Positions 34,957 to 47,066 of a stretch of 64,000 nt of DNA are shown here, piece by piece. How positions within the stretch are numbered: position 1 is the stretch's first letter; every line of letters begins with the position of its first letter. Source of the stretch: Tamarix chinensis (lineage: Eukaryota > Streptophyta > Magnoliopsida > Caryophyllales > Tamaricaceae). The translations under genes and the position numbers were made by a program. The stretch is taken from NCBI GenBank assembly GCA_030549775.1, contig CM060175.1:69717245-69781244 (forward strand), read 5' to 3'. The notes under the pieces are model-generated. The model had not been told where the DNA came from. It made no database searches and worked only from the letters and a program-made list of their open reading frames with translations.

Positions 34957-37900
34957 ATGATAGGAGCTTGGAATGTTAGAGGAATTAATAAGTCCTATAA
35001 ACAGAAGGAACTTAAGCACTGCTTTCAGTGCATAAAGTGTCCTTATTTGGTCTTCTTGAAACTAGAGTAAAGAGTAATAAAGCTAATGGTGTTCTGCATA
35101 AATTGGGCTCTCATTGGAGCAGGTTATAATTATAATTTCCATCCAAATGGGAGAATTTGGTGCATCTAGGATAGTAGGGTGTGGGATGTTCATCTTATTT
35201 TTAGCAGTGAACAATTTCTTCATGTTTCAGTTTCTGATACTCAGTCTAGCTACAAGTTCTTTACTTCTTTTGTTTATGGATTTAATGTAGGTTGTGAAAG
35301 GAAATCTCTCTGGCAGACCTTAGTGGATTGTCAGGTGGGTGATGACCCTTGGATTGTCATAGGGGATTTTAATGTGGTTTTCCAAGCCGCTGAGAAATTT
35401 CAAGGCAATTCCATTAACTCTGCAGATGTCACTGATGTTGTGGATTGTTGCAATTCTGTTTTATTGTATGATCTTGTCTATTCAGGTCTGAGTTTCACCT
35501 GGTCTAATAGGAATATGGGAGACAATTTAATTATGGCTAAATTGGATCGAGTTATGGTTAATACTCTCTGGTTAACCAAGTTCCCTATGTCTTTTGCTCT
35601 GTTTAATGAAACTCTTGTTTCTGACCATAGTTCTTCTTTGGTAAAACTAGATTTACCCCCTCCTCAGTTTAAAAGTTCTTTTAAGTTCTTTGATATGTGG
35701 ACTGTGCATCCTCATTTTCTCTCTTTGGTTGCTGAGTGTTGGAAGAGACTACCTCATGCAGACATTTTTCAAATGTTTCAGATTAATATGCAGCATGTTA
35801 AGTCCAGGTTGAAAGTTTTCAATAGACAGAATTTTGGTGATCTGTCTTCAAAAGTTCAGAAGGCTAGGGTAAGGTTAAAAAAGTGTCAGGAAGAGTTATG
35901 TTTGAATCCTACTAATCTTAACCTGCAACCTGAAGAGAAATGCTCCCTAACACATTATGAATTCTTAGCCTCTTGTGAGAAAAGTTTTCTTAGGCAGAAG
36001 TCAGGGGTCAAATGGTTGCAGCTGGGTGATTCTAATTCTCATTACTTTTTCTCTGTTATGAAGGCTAGACAGTAGCATAATTTTATTAAACAGATTCATC
36101 TTGATTCAGGACAGATCTGTTCAGACAGAGATGGTATTGATCTAGCATTCGTGGAGTTTTATAAGAAGCTACTGGGGCAGAAGGGTGATGCTACAGGTTT
36201 AATGTCAGAGCAGGTGCTGAAGCTGGGCCCTTTAGTTTCTATTCAACAGCAACATGATCTGCTTAGTCCTGTCACAATGCAGGAGGTCAAAACAGCTCTA
36301 TGATTAATAGGAAATCTTAAAGCTCCAGGGCCAGATGGATTTACTTCAGGTTTTTTTAAATATGCATGGAATGTGGTTTGTGAGGACTTATATCAGGTTA
36401 TAAGAAGATGTTTTCAGACATCTATTATTCCTTCTTTTATGGGCATGTCTAAATTGGTTCTTATTCCCAAACTGGTTAATGCTGTTAAATTAGCTGATTT
36501 TAGACCGATTGCATGTTGTAATGTGATCTACAAGATTTTGGCTAAGATCTTGGCAGGAAGATTACAAAGTGTATTGCCTTTTATCATTCATCCTTAACGG
36601 TCAGGGTTTGTTAAGGATAGAAGGATTGGAGACAATGTGTTATTGGCTCATGAACTATTGCATATGTATAATAGAAAGAACATTTCTCCAAGATGTATGC
36701 TGAAGATTGATATAAGGAAAGCATATGCTTCTGTGGATTGGATTTTCTTGGAAAAAGTCTTGTTGGGCCTTCATTTCCCCCTACATTTTGTTAAATTAAT
36801 CATGGCCTGTGTTTCCTCAGCTTCTTATTCTTTATCTATTAATAATAGATTGCAAGCTCCTTTTAAGGGTATGAAAGGGCTGAGACAAGGTGATCATTTA
36901 TCCTCTTTTCTGTTAGTTATTACTATGGAATATTTGACTCAAGCTTTCCAATCTTTATGGGGTCAAAGAGGCTTTCAAGGGCATCCTAAATGCAAGAAGC
37001 TAAAAATCATTAGTTTGAGTTTTGCTAATGACCTGCTTGTTTTCTGTAAAGTTGAGGTCAGTTCTGTCATTGTCAATAAGGAGGTTAAATTTTTCTTCAA
37101 GCTCTAGCCTGCACATCAGTCCTGCAAAGAGTATGGTTTTCTTGGGAGGTATTTCTCAGCATTTGAAGCAGGAGATCAAATTTGTTTTTCCCTTTCAGGA
37201 TGGTTCTTTCCCTTTCAAATATTTGGGAGTTCCTATTGATTCTTCCAGGCTTAAGGTGGCTGATATGATGAGTTTGGTTCATAAAATTTCTGGTCGTATG
37301 CAACATTTGGCCAATCGACTTCTTTCTTATGCTGGAAGACTTCGCTTTTGCAATCAGTTATTTCTGGCATTACTAATTTTTAGAGCCAGATTTTTGTCTT
37401 TCCCAAGAAAATTATTCAGAGAGTGGTGGCCATGTGTAGAGCTTTTCTCTGGTCTAGTAAGAGTGCTACTTCTAAAAAACCTTTGGTGGCATGGAGGGTG
37501 GTTTGTTTGCCAAAAAAAGAAGGGGTTTAGGCCTTTTGGAGTTATCTACATGGAACATAGATGTTGTTGGTAAATTGCTTTGGCACTTATATCAGGATAA
37601 GGATGCTCTATGGATTAAATGGATGCATGCATATTATATCAAAAGGTAGGAGTTTTTTTCCTGCACTTTACCATCCACTGCTTCAGGCCTTATGCAGAGA
37701 ATATTTTCTATCAGATCAGTTATTTTTCCTACTGTTCAGAGTTGGCAAAAAGATCATCTGTATTCTATAGCAGAGGTATATGATTCCATTAGAGTCTCTG
37801 CACCTAAGGTGCCTTGGAGAAGGTTTGTTTGGTCTAATTTTGTAGCCCCCAAACATAAGGTTATTTTATGGTTGGCAGCCCAGTCAAAGCTTCCTACTAA

Positions 37901-38300
37901 GGATTATATCAGCTCTTTATTGCCTTCTATCACTCTGAGATGCTGTTTTTGTGACCAGAATGAATCAGTGCTGCATCTTTTTTGTTAATGTGCTGAAATA
38001 AAGAAGATTTGGACTGCTATAAGCAGAACAGGTGGTTTCAAACTCAGATTTGGCTCCTTGGAGAGAATATTTAATTCCATGGATAGAAGTAGACATAGAA
38101 AGGATGGAGTTGCCCAATTCTATTCAAGTTTTATGCTGTTGCAGTTTATGAGGTTTGGAAAGCTAGGAATGGATGTATTTTTTCTAATAGAAATTGGGAT
38201 TTGAAAGGGGTAGCTTTTAGGATATCATTGATTATATCTTCTCTTTGTTTTCATTCTAGTCGTAAGGAAAAGTTTGTTAGGTTGATAGGAAGGGTAGATT
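34957..38300 (+). pseudogene. LINE ORF2: APE endonuclease, reverse transcriptase, zinc-binding domain
   Basis: The likely start is the ATG at 34957 (MIGAWNVRGINKS), the usual opening of plant LINE ORF2. Endonuclease motifs follow: IGDFNVV near 35360, FTWSN near 35498, LDRVMVN near 35541, SDHSS near 35620. RT motifs: NLKAPGPDGF near 36313, LIPKL and FRPIACCN near 36460-36520, DIRKAYASVDW near 36709, GLRQGD near 36880, and the catalytic box as FANDLL (near 37021) where the family has FADD. Further on are FKYLGVP near 37216 and a zinc-binding domain with FVWSNFVAPKHKV and CCFCDQNESVLHLFC near 37820-37986. Stops at 36073, 36301 and 36595 and a frameshift near 37085 break the frame, and a TAG near 35169 stands for a conserved Trp. 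The first half of the endonuclease is frameshifted. The gene is dead. Confidence 0.85.
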
Positions 38301-38363
38301 ATTTCTACAATCTTATTTGTAATTTATGATTATGATATAAAATCTTAAGTTTCAAAAAAAAAA

Positions 38364-38565
38364 TGTTAATGGTTCAAATCTTAATAATAATAATAGCAAT
38401 AAGGGTTCTAATAATCATTATAATAATAACATTAGTAGTAATAGGGCCAAGGTTAATTATAATCAATTAATCATGATGATGATGATGATAATTCAAATCT
38501 TAGTAATAATAATGATATGGTTCGAATAATCATGTTAATATTAGCATTAGTAATAATAGTGCCTA

Positions 38566-38601
<36 letters not shown>

Positions 38602-38760
38602 TGATGATGATGGTTCGACTAATAATAATAATAATATTAGTAGTAGTAATATGCCAAAGTTAATAATGATGATGATGATGATGATGATGATAATAATAAT
38701 AATAATATCTATAGTAATGATGATGATGATGATGATATTAAAATAAATAAAATAATTAAC
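38364..38760. repeat. AAT/ATG microsatellite region, right half
   Basis: Continuation of 33777-34095 on the far side of the LINE. It includes pure runs such as (AAT)n near 38570-38600 and (ATG)n near 38668-38690 and 38717-38737. Confidence 0.85.
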
Positions 38761-38819
38761 AACTAAATAAATTATTTTTAAAGACTAGGGGAGGCTATGG
38801 CATAACTTAGGGATAATGG

Positions 38820-39955
38820 TGACCAGGCGGCGCCGGCGGTGGTGGAGGAGGAAGGGAAGGTGGAGAAGTGGTTTTCTAGGCTAAAAGAGGGAGAGTGAGA
38901 GGGTAGTTGTGGTAAATTCTCTAGATTGAGAGGGTTGGAATAGTGGTGGTGGTGTAACCAAAGGAGTGGTGTAGGTGGCAGTTGGTGTGGTGGTCAAAGG
39001 TGGTGGAGGGGGAGGAAGGGTGAAGGAAAGGGAGGTAGAGAGAAAGGAAGGTAGGGGAGGTACATGGGGCTTTGTTGGGTGTTTTGGGAGGTAGGGGAGT
39101 GGTGGATACAGCGCGGATGGCGACACACGGTGGCGATGGGAAAGAATTGGCAGATTAGGGAGCCAACTTTACATGGCTGTGGTGGATTGTGCATGAGGAA
39201 TTACAGGTGGTGGGTGGTGTGGTTCGGTGGAGGGTGATGTAGGGAGTAGTTTGGAAGGTGGTTCATGCGGTGATGCTGGGCGACGGTGCTAGTGGAGGCG
39301 TCTATAGGGGCAATGGTGCAAGGGGTAAATTTTTGGGCAAGAAAAAGGGGAGCTCGATTAAGGTTGGGTATAGAGTATTTATAGGCCAATGAGAGGTGGA
39401 AACGATAGAGGGGGAAGAGGACAAGAGGGGGTAGGTGTGGCAGGGTCGCCGGTCGGCGGTGGCAGGCCGGTACAGGCCTACAATTTGCAAGTGCTATTTG
39501 GTCGAGGGAGAGGAAAAGGAAAGAAAGGAGGGCACACGTGAGGAGGTACGAGGGTGGTTAGGGTCAAAAAAGGAAAGGAAAAAAGAAGGGGAAGAGAAGG
39601 GAGGTGGCAAGCTGGCATGCGGTGGCTGGCTGGTTGGTGTATGGGGTGTTGTAGGTTTTTGGTTTGTAGGGCATTGAAGGAGTGGGAAGAAGAAGAAAGG
39701 TTAGGGTCAGGCCAGCCAATCTAGAGGAAAAGAAAGGAAGAAAAAGAATGAGGACCAGGCGGCTGGGCGGTAAGGAGAAAAAGAAAGGTGGGTGCGGGTT
39801 TGGGCCACGTGGGGGGAAGAAGGAGAGGAAGTCTAGGCCGTGAGGGGGGCTGGCCTAGTTCGGGGAAGAAGGGGAAAAAAAGAAAAAGGAGAAAGAAGAG
39901 AAAGGAAAGAAAAAGGAAAAAGAAAGGGAAAAAGGAAACAGAAAAAATGAGTTGG
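38820..39955 (+). repeat. Purine-rich tract of family X copy 3
   Basis: Same style as 7195-8345: GGTGGTGG clusters, then GGAAAGGA and finally AAAGAAAAAGG blocks, ending near AAAAAATGAGTTGG. Small frames rich in Pro, Ser or Arg/Lys are by-products of composition. Confidence 0.75.
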
Positions 39956-40251
39956 TTGGGGTATTTAGAATATTTTGGTATTTTTGAATATTTAAAATAA
40001 TAATATTTAGTAAAATAATAATTAAATTCCCTTTTTATATTATTTGAGGATATTTTGAATAAATTTTCCTAAATTCCATTTTAATTAGTAAAACACCTAA
40101 ATTTTCCCTAATTAAATTATTTAATTATTTTCCTCTTGATTTTGCCTTAAATAATTTCCCTTATTTTAAATAAAATAAATTATTTAATTAATTTTCCTAA
40201 TAAATTACTATTTTAACATAATTTCCTAGATTAAGATTTTGGGGTATTTCA

Positions 40252-40268
40252 TCACTACCTCCCTTAAA
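40252..40268 (-). other. Purine-rich tract beside the family X LTR start, probable PPT
   Basis: On the minus strand TTTTTTAAGGGAGGTAG runs directly into the LTR start. Gypsy elements of the Tekay/Del type have such a tract before the 3' LTR. No pol follows on the right, so the internal part is lost or was never there. Confidence 0.45.
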
Positions 40269-40635
40269 AAATGACATTCCCTCTATTTTCCGTACCATTT
40301 CAATTTATATCTTTTATAGTTGTCTTTATGATAAGTATAAAACCTTGCTAGCACCACTAATTCACTGCCCCAACTCCACCTTGCACCACTATTGTTGCCC
40401 ACTAATTGTTGGAAGACCGACTACAGCCATCTGTGCCGCCATACAATCATTTTTTGTCTTTTTTAATGAAGACCCTTGAATAAATCAAACAAAATAATTC
40501 CTTTCTCTAAAAAAATTAAAAGTAAAATAAGTTTATACTTGTATGGATTAGATGTGGTATCTAAATTCACTCCAACTTGTGAAAAAAAAAACACACTCAC
40601 ACTTGTATGATAGATCAAGTTGCTACCTAAAATTA
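40269..40635. other. Non-coding DNA between family X copy 3 and CACTA-1
   Basis: No gene. It could be the 3' untranslated part of the family X element, but nothing confirms this. Confidence 0.45.
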
Positions 40636-41150
40636 CACTAAAAGAAATATCCTATTTAACAACAAATAGTTTGCAACAACAATACTTTGTCATTGGAAAA
40701 TATAGTGTAAGACAACAAAAAATTTACATTGTTGTTAAAAGTTGTTACCAAAATCATTTCCTCAAATCATAAGCTAAGGGAAATGTGTTGTAATGAGAAT
40801 TATCATTGAAATATACTCAATGACTTATATGCAACAATATTTTCACGTTGTGATATATAATGACTTATATGCAATGAATTTTTTTTTTGCAAAAAGTTTA
40901 TTAAAGTTATTCCAAGAACTATAATTATTGTGAATATTTAGCCTATTTTATCACAACAACAAGTTGTTGCATAAAGGAGGCATATAAGAAAAAAAGGTTT
41001 TTGGTAATGACTTTATTGTATTGTTGCCAAAAAATGGAGAGAGATTATTTTTAATGATTTTATTTTTTTCATTATAAGAAACAAAAGGTTGCACTAAAGT
41101 ACAAAAACTAATTAATAACTTTTTATTGTTAGGAAATACTTTAGTTAATA
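40636..41150. repeat. Left subterminal repeats of CACTA-1
   Basis: Words like AACAACAA, TTGCAACAACAA, CATTGTTGTTAAAAGTTG, ATGACTTATATGCAA recur in both orientations. The nearly identical pair AATGACTTATATGCAA lies near 40829 and 40859. Confidence 0.6.
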
Positions 41151-42070
41151 ATATAAAAAAAATTTAATTTCCCTCCGTCATTTCATTCAAGGTGCACATA
41201 ATGTAAATAAACAAATATATTCTCATCCAAATCCACTCCTAATGTTTACTTTCCAACATATCATGAAATTTCCTTTCTTGTCTACATGCCTACCAGCTAC
41301 CTTGATTACGGGTGTCAATCCCTTCTATCACCACAACATTTTGCTTTAGTAACATTATTGTCGTTTTCATCTCCCACCTCAATTAGTCATGTAAGCAATG
41401 CCTCATTCCTTAGTTTCAACTGACCATACCCCTTGTCTTCATCCATGTCGCAGTAAATTAGAGTTGAATTCCTAAGTTCCAAACTCAATTTTGGTAAGTT
41501 TATTCCAAAATTTTGTGTCTTCATTTATTACTCCATTATTGTTACTGCTAAGTTAAAATCTAATTTTGGTTCATATAACGAGTATTTATGATCTCAGTGT
41601 CAAAATTCAACACAGATAGTTTTAATTATATGTATTCAGTGATCTCATTATCACTACTCACACATGTCATACATATTACTCAATCTCTATGTGTGAGTTT
41701 GAGTTTGTATTCAACATTGACTTTTATTGCCTCCTCCCTCATTTAGATCTATTTTCTTAGGTAATTATTTCCTCAATTGGCAACTGAACACCAAAACTGC
41801 TCTATTTGTCTCCTCCCTACTTTGGGTCTTACCTCTCCATCATTTCTCAATTTGTATGCATATTCCTCGTTAGCTTATTAAGGAAGTAGTAGTAGGTATT
41901 TTTGTACCTAATGTTTCTATGCATACATATTTTATGCTTGACTTTCCTCTAATATATGTTTGTGTATTGTGCCTTAAATTACGAGTTTTTCATGTGGAGA
42001 AAATTCATGTGGTGACTAAGGATTGAGAACTATAATTATTAAGTTTCAATGGTTAATATCATAGATAACA
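41151..42070. other. CACTA-1 interior, left part, no gene recognised
   Basis: Sequence of mixed composition with short T-rich stretches. No open frame or domain. Confidence 0.5.
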
Positions 42071-42346
42071 TATAAACCAAGCAACAATTAAGGAGATAAA
42101 TGAAGATAGGAGAAGAGATAGTAGAGTAGAGCTTCAAAGAAGAAGAGAAGTGAAGATTGTATATTTTGTTTTCTTGTTTCTTGATTATACAATGCTCATA
42201 TATATATGTCCAACTATTACGAGTTTAGTAAAGTAAATACTTAAGTAATCTAATTTGATTAGTAACTAACTAAAGTAAAGACATACAAAGTACAACATAT
42301 ATGACACGTGTAATATACTAGATGTATATCTAGTTATACGTTCACA
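42071..42346 (-). repeat. 3' LTR of Copia-2
   Basis: 276 bp. On the minus strand it starts TGTGAACGTATAAC and ends TTGCTTGGTTTATA. It aligns base for base with 46801-47066 apart from about 28 substitutions and one indel. The end in TATA rather than CA is unusual but is shared by both LTRs. Confidence 0.9.
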
Positions 42347-42362
42347 TCCCCCTTCAAGTGGG
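42347..42362 (-). other. Polypurine tract of Copia-2
   Basis: CCCACTTGAAGGGGGA on the minus strand lies directly before the 3' LTR start TGTGAACG. Confidence 0.85.
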
Positions 42363-42639
42363 GCCTAGAGACTCAACAAGACCTAGTTTGGAAGACAAAA
42401 AAAGAGTGATGTTGAGCTATTAGGGGCTTGGTCATTATATCAGCTAGTTGCAAGCCTATTCTTACATGTTTAGTGGTAAGGAAACTAGCCTGAACAAGTT
42501 ATCTAACATAATGGCAATCAATGTTGAGATGTTTAGTTATTTCATGAAAAACTGGATTAGCAGCAATGTGCATAGTTGTTTTATTATCATAAAAGAGATG
42601 AATTGGATGTTGAATGGATATGTGAAGATCAGAAAGTAA

Positions 42640-45600
42640 CCCAGTTAACTAAACAAGATCACAAGAAGTGGTAGACATGCTGTGATAGTTAGATTCTGCT
42701 GATTATTTAGAGATTGTTTTTTGCTTCTCGGTCTTCCAAGAAATGAGAGAACCACCCAAAAAAAACACAATATCCAATGAAGTAGCAACAAGAAAATAAG
42801 CAAGCCCCCAATCAACATCATAATAAGCTGTGAGCTTGAGAGATGAGCTAGTTGGATAAAAGAGACCATGGTGAAGAGTTCCCTTTAAATAACACACTAT
42901 ATGCATGGTTGCTTGTAACTAAGGGGTTCTATGGAAGTGAATAAATTGATTAAGATGTTGCACTGCATAAGAGATATCTGGACGACTCATATTGAGATGT
43001 AAAATTTGTCCAATGAGTCACCTATAAATCTCTGCATTTGGTAAAACCTCTCAAACTTTAGTGTTGAATTTTAATCCTTATGGCAGCGGAAAAGAAGCTG
43101 TTTTGCAATCAATCATTTTGGTATCATGGAGGATATCAACAATGTATTTGCATTGATTTCGAAGAATTCTTGCAGAAGATCTTATAATCTCTAGGCCAAT
43201 AAAATACCTCATCAAACCAAGGTCTTTAATTGTGAACTGATTGTCAAGAGTAGTTTTAACTGAAGCACTTGTCTCTGCATGATTTCCAACTAATAAGAGA
43301 TCATCCACATTAAATAATTCAATGTTGAAATGTTTAGTGGTGGTACTGTGAATGAATAATGAATAATCATGCTTGGATTGAGTGAGTCCAAGGGAAAAAA
43401 TGATTTTGGTGAGCACAATATTCCACTGGTGAGAAGCCTGTTTTAAACCATACAAAGATCTATTTAGTTTACAGACTTAGCCCGGGGTAGCCTTGGTATA
43501 TCCTTTTGGAGGGATCATATACACTTCTTCCTCCAAATATCCATGAATAAAAGCATTATTGATGTCCAAATTATGCAAAAGCCAGTGTTTTGCTGATGTA
43601 AGTGTAAGAATCATACGAACAGTAGCAAATTTTACTACAAGAGAAAAGGCGTGTTTATAATCCTTATTTTTTATCTGATTATACCCCTTTGATATCATGC
43701 TTGCCTTGTACCTCTCTACTGTATAGTCGGGTTTAAACTTTATTTTATAAACCCATTTGTAATCTATGGGTGAATAATCAGGTGGTAGAGTAGTAAGTTC
43801 CCGAGTCTTATTGTCTTCTAGAGCCTTTAATTCTTTGTTCATGGCCTCAATCCACTTAGAGTCTTGTTTAGCTTGAGTATATAAGGATGACTCATGTACA
43901 GAAAGAACATTGGTTAGTGAGGCATTGTATTCATTTGTAAAATGATCAAATGAACTTGTTGAAAATTAGGATGTAGGTAGAAATGGACAGACATAATCTT
44001 AAAGTTTATATGGAAGATGTTTTTCTCTGGTTGATTTATGAAGAGGAGTAATGATAGGAGAAGAATGTAGAATATAGTCATTTACTGTATTTGTATCTCT
44101 GGAGACAGAATCATTATGATTAAGGTCACAAGGAGAGGCTTGTGCTATGTCAAAAGACTAAGGATCATTCTTCTGGGAAGATATATTGTATTCATTTGTA
44201 GACTGGGGTGATCTTTCATGAGACATATTTAGCACATCTGAGGGTTAATGAGTTGGAGGAATTGGTAGTGGTATAGATGAAGTAGGGACATAATCTTGTA
44301 AAATGTATTTATTAGGTTTAAAAGGAAAGGTATCTTCCCTAAACAAAAGATCCCTACTAACAAAGGTAGGGTTTTGTTTCCAGATCATAAACCTTGTAAC
44401 CCTTTTGCCCTCCAAGATATCCAATGAATATACAGTTTCGAGATTTGGATTCAAATTTTGTAGAGTTCCTATTATGGGCATAACACAAGCTGCTAAATAC
44501 TCTCAAATGATCATATTGAGGTGTCTTTCCATATAAAACTCAAAGGGTGCCTTCCATTGTAAAACAGGTGTGGGAAGAAGATTGATAAGATATGTGGTAG
44601 TAAGAATGCATTCTCCCCATAATTTAATTGATAAATGTGCATGTAACCTCAATGCTCTTGTACATTCAACCAAGTGTCTATATTTTTTCTCCACTCATCC
44701 ATTTTGAGCTGGAGTATAAGGCATAGTTCTTTGGTGAATGACTCCATGTTGAGCCAGCAGATGACCACATTGGGTATTTACAATCTCTATGTCATTGTCA
44801 TCCCCGATACACTTGATTTTGGAGTTGAACCAAGTATTGAAAAAGGCTAGGAAATCATTGTTGACCTTGTAAACTTGTTGCTTATTGTTTAAAAAAAAGG
44901 TCAAAGTTGCCCGAGAAGCATCATCAATAATAGTAAAGAAATAATATGCACTAGAAATTGATGAATATTTATAGGGACCCCAAAGATCCATATGATCCAA
45001 ATCAAATGGTTTTAGTGTAGTAGAATAACTTCTTGAAATTAGCTCTTTGTGTTGTTTTACCATTATACAAGTTTCACAAAAGTAACTAGATAATCCATCA
45101 TAATTGCAACATGACATACGTAGCATCTTAGATAAGGATGTATGTCCTAATCTTGCATGAATAAGGTCCAAACTAATAGAGTTATTACAAGTGGTATTAC
45201 AACCAGGTATTACACTATGTAAAGAGGTATCTAGTGAACCAAGAAGAGTACTCAAAACATAAAGTCCTCTATATCTCTTTCCAATAGCAACCACTTCCTT
45301 AGTTGAAGGGGCATGGAATATACCATTAGAAGATGTGAAATGAGCTCTAATTGTGAGTCATCAAGAATTCGACCAACACTCAATAAGTGATGATGAAATC
45401 TTGGAACATACAACACATTTTTAAGTATGATATGAGATTCAGTAATATGTCTCCCACATGAGTGATAGTCTTGTTATTTCCATCAAGCAAGCTAATTCAA
45501 ATAGCATTTGAAAGAGATCTAATATTAGGGAAACATGAAATATTATAGTTCATGTGGTCTGAGGCCCCCATGTCTATTAATTAGATTTAGCATTATGAAA

Positions 45601-46620
45601 AAACATTGAGTTATCAGCATTGCCTACAAAATTCACACAGTCTCCAAACATTGAAAAAGTTCCAAGAGCATTAGTGTTAATATACTTCATTGTCCTTATA
45701 ACTTCTTGATAGATAGAGTTCACCATTTGAGGATAAATCTGTAATGGTGTGGTAGATGTTGATACAAAATTTAGTGGACTATTAGGGACTTGTTCAGTTG
45801 TTATTTCTGTCATGTTGGCAGATAATTTTCCTTTACCTTTCAATTTGTCATACCACTCTAGGTATCCCACTAGTTTAAAGCACTTTTCCATAGTGTGTCC
45901 TCTCTGCTAACAATGAGTGCATCTTCAATTGGATTTATCCTTCTTGAAGTCTCTTTTAAAATCTTTTCCCTTAATATGTGGTAATTGCTTATTCATAGCC
46001 ATCACACTCATCTCTTGTGTAGAGTACATTCCTCCAGTGATTTGCTATTATTTCTCAGTTTATTGCAACAAATAATATCAATGATTGTATGAAGGAAAAG
46101 GTTCTTAAGCAATGATGTTACTTATGATACCATCATAGCCATCATTGAGACCAAGCAAGAATTTCATTATCTTGTTTTTTTTTCTCTTGCAAGTATTTTC
46201 TTGATCATGGAACAAGTACACTATTTGACTGCACCACAAGTGTAGATAGGTAATGGATCCAACATCTATAATTCATCCCAAACTTTCTTTAGTTTTCTGA
46301 AATACTCAACAATGTTGTTATTCTTCTATGTCACGTTTCAGCTGGTATATGAGCGGTCCATTTGATTAACCAAATCATTCCATAATTTCATCCCATAGTT
46401 CCTCTGATGAATCAACATATTGAAAATACTGAGCAATGTCTTTTTGGATTGAATTGATTATCCAGCACACTACCATGTAATCTACCCTAATCCACTTATG
46501 TCTTGCATTAGTAGATTCATCACCAGGCCTTTCAATTGTTCCTATTATAAATCCTAACTTATTCTGAGCAATCAAAGCTCTTTGAACTCCTCTACTCCAT
46601 TTATGTAATTACCTCCATCA
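42640..46620 (-). pseudogene. Copia-2 gag-pol polyprotein, broken
   Basis: Minus strand, 5' to 3'. Gag: KLGFIIGTIERPGDE and WIINSIQKDIAQ (46375-46575), KLKKVWDEL near 46280. A short Cys motif segment KCFKLVGYLEWYD near 45850-45890. Protease: DMGASDH near 45575 (the Thr/Ser of the usual DTGAS/DSGAS is Met). Integrase: HARLGH and CETC finger (near 45075-45160), first Asp in DLWGPY near 44980, the second region as GDDNDIE near 44785-44815 where the family has SDNGxE, and PYTPAQNG followed by a TGA at 44695. RT: 43477-43842 (DYKWVYKIKFKPDYTVERYK, INNAFIHGYLEEEVYM), then 43078-43455 with NVDDLLLVG. RNase H: near 42645-42906 (SLISWKTEKQKTISK). Several frames are needed to follow it, so it is inactive. 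Confidence 0.85.
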
Positions 46621-46788
46621 TAGACAGTTGCGGTTAGCTAAGTCCAAGATGATCTGTAGAAGAGAGATAGTAAGGATCTTCGTAGGTTTGATGCTGATAG
46701 TTTTTTTTTGTTTGAGGGTGCATCAATTATCTAGTTGTTGTTAGAGGTATTGTTTGGCATGATTAAGCCTCTAATCGAACAAACCTAG

Positions 46789-46800
46789 GCTTTGATACCA
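46789..46800 (-). other. Primer-binding site of Copia-2 (tRNA-iMet type)
   Basis: TGGTATCAAAGC on the minus strand starts immediately after the 5' LTR and differs at one position from TGGTATCAGAGC, the usual complement of the plant initiator tRNA-Met 3' end. Confidence 0.9.
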
Positions 46801-47066
46801 TATAATCAAGCAACAATTACGGAGATAAATGAAGATAGGAGAAGAGACTGCAGAGTGGAGCTTCGAAGAAGAAGAGAATTGAAGATTGTATATTCCTTTT
46901 TCTTGTAGCTTGATTGCACAGTGCTTGTATATATATGTCCAACTATTACGAGTTTTGTAAAGTAAAGACTTAACTAATCTAATCTCATTAGTAACTAACT
47001 AATGTAAAGACATAAAGAGTACAACATATATGACATACTAGATGTATATCTTGTTATACATTCACA
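46801..47066 (-). repeat. 5' LTR of Copia-2
   Basis: 266 bp, pair of 42071-42346; starts TGTGAATGTATAAC on the minus strand and abuts the primer-binding site. Confidence 0.9.

Larger units (their letters stand above)
34096..38363 (+). mobile_element. 5'-truncated L1-like LINE in family X copy 3
   Basis: The element starts inside ORF1 (zinc-knuckle part), continues with an ORF2 remnant holding APE endonuclease, RT and a C-terminal zinc-binding domain, and ends in a short non-coding tail with an A10 run (38354-38363). The same microsatellite lies on both sides, so it inserted there; a target duplication cannot be told apart from the repeat. It contains an hAT-like MITE at 34325-34694. Domain order and motifs fit plant L1-type LINEs. 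5' truncation is usual for target-primed reverse transcription. Confidence 0.9.
30843..40251 (-). repeat. Family X LTR, copy 3, enlarged by a nested LINE
   Basis: On the minus strand it starts near 40251 (TGAAATACCCCAAAATC, after a purine tract) and ends at 30843 (AAGGGTGTTACA). Order: AT-rich leader (39.96-40.25 kb), a tract that is pyrimidine-rich on this strand (38.82-39.95 kb), an AAT/ATG microsatellite region, a middle part, a set of CCACTATTAT palindromes (31.55-31.9 kb), a CTCAGTATATACCG.ACTGACCACCCG segment near 31337-31365, and the end block. Without the LINE of 4.27 kb it is about 5.1 kb. An equal flanking 5-mer was not found at both edges. No gag or pol is attached. Confidence 0.6.
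42071..47066 (-). mobile_element. Copia-2: near-complete Ty1/copia retrotransposon
   Basis: All structural parts are present on the minus strand: 5' LTR (46801-47066), a primer-binding site for tRNA-iMet right beside it, gag, protease, integrase, RT, RNase H, a purine tract and the 3' LTR (42071-42346). The total is 4996 bp. The flanks TAACA (42066-42070) and TAAAA (47067-47071) agree at 4 of 5 bases. Counting by eye, the LTRs differ by about 28 substitutions over roughly 265 aligned bases plus one indel of about 10 bp, so the insertion is not recent. The coding region has several stops and frame changes. It sits inside CACTA-1. Confidence 0.9.

Noticed and set aside
30838..40268. AAGGG (minus strand) next to both edges of family X copy 3 as a target duplication
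   Set aside because: On the right side it is part of the purine tract and six bases away from the LTR start, so it is likely a coincidence.
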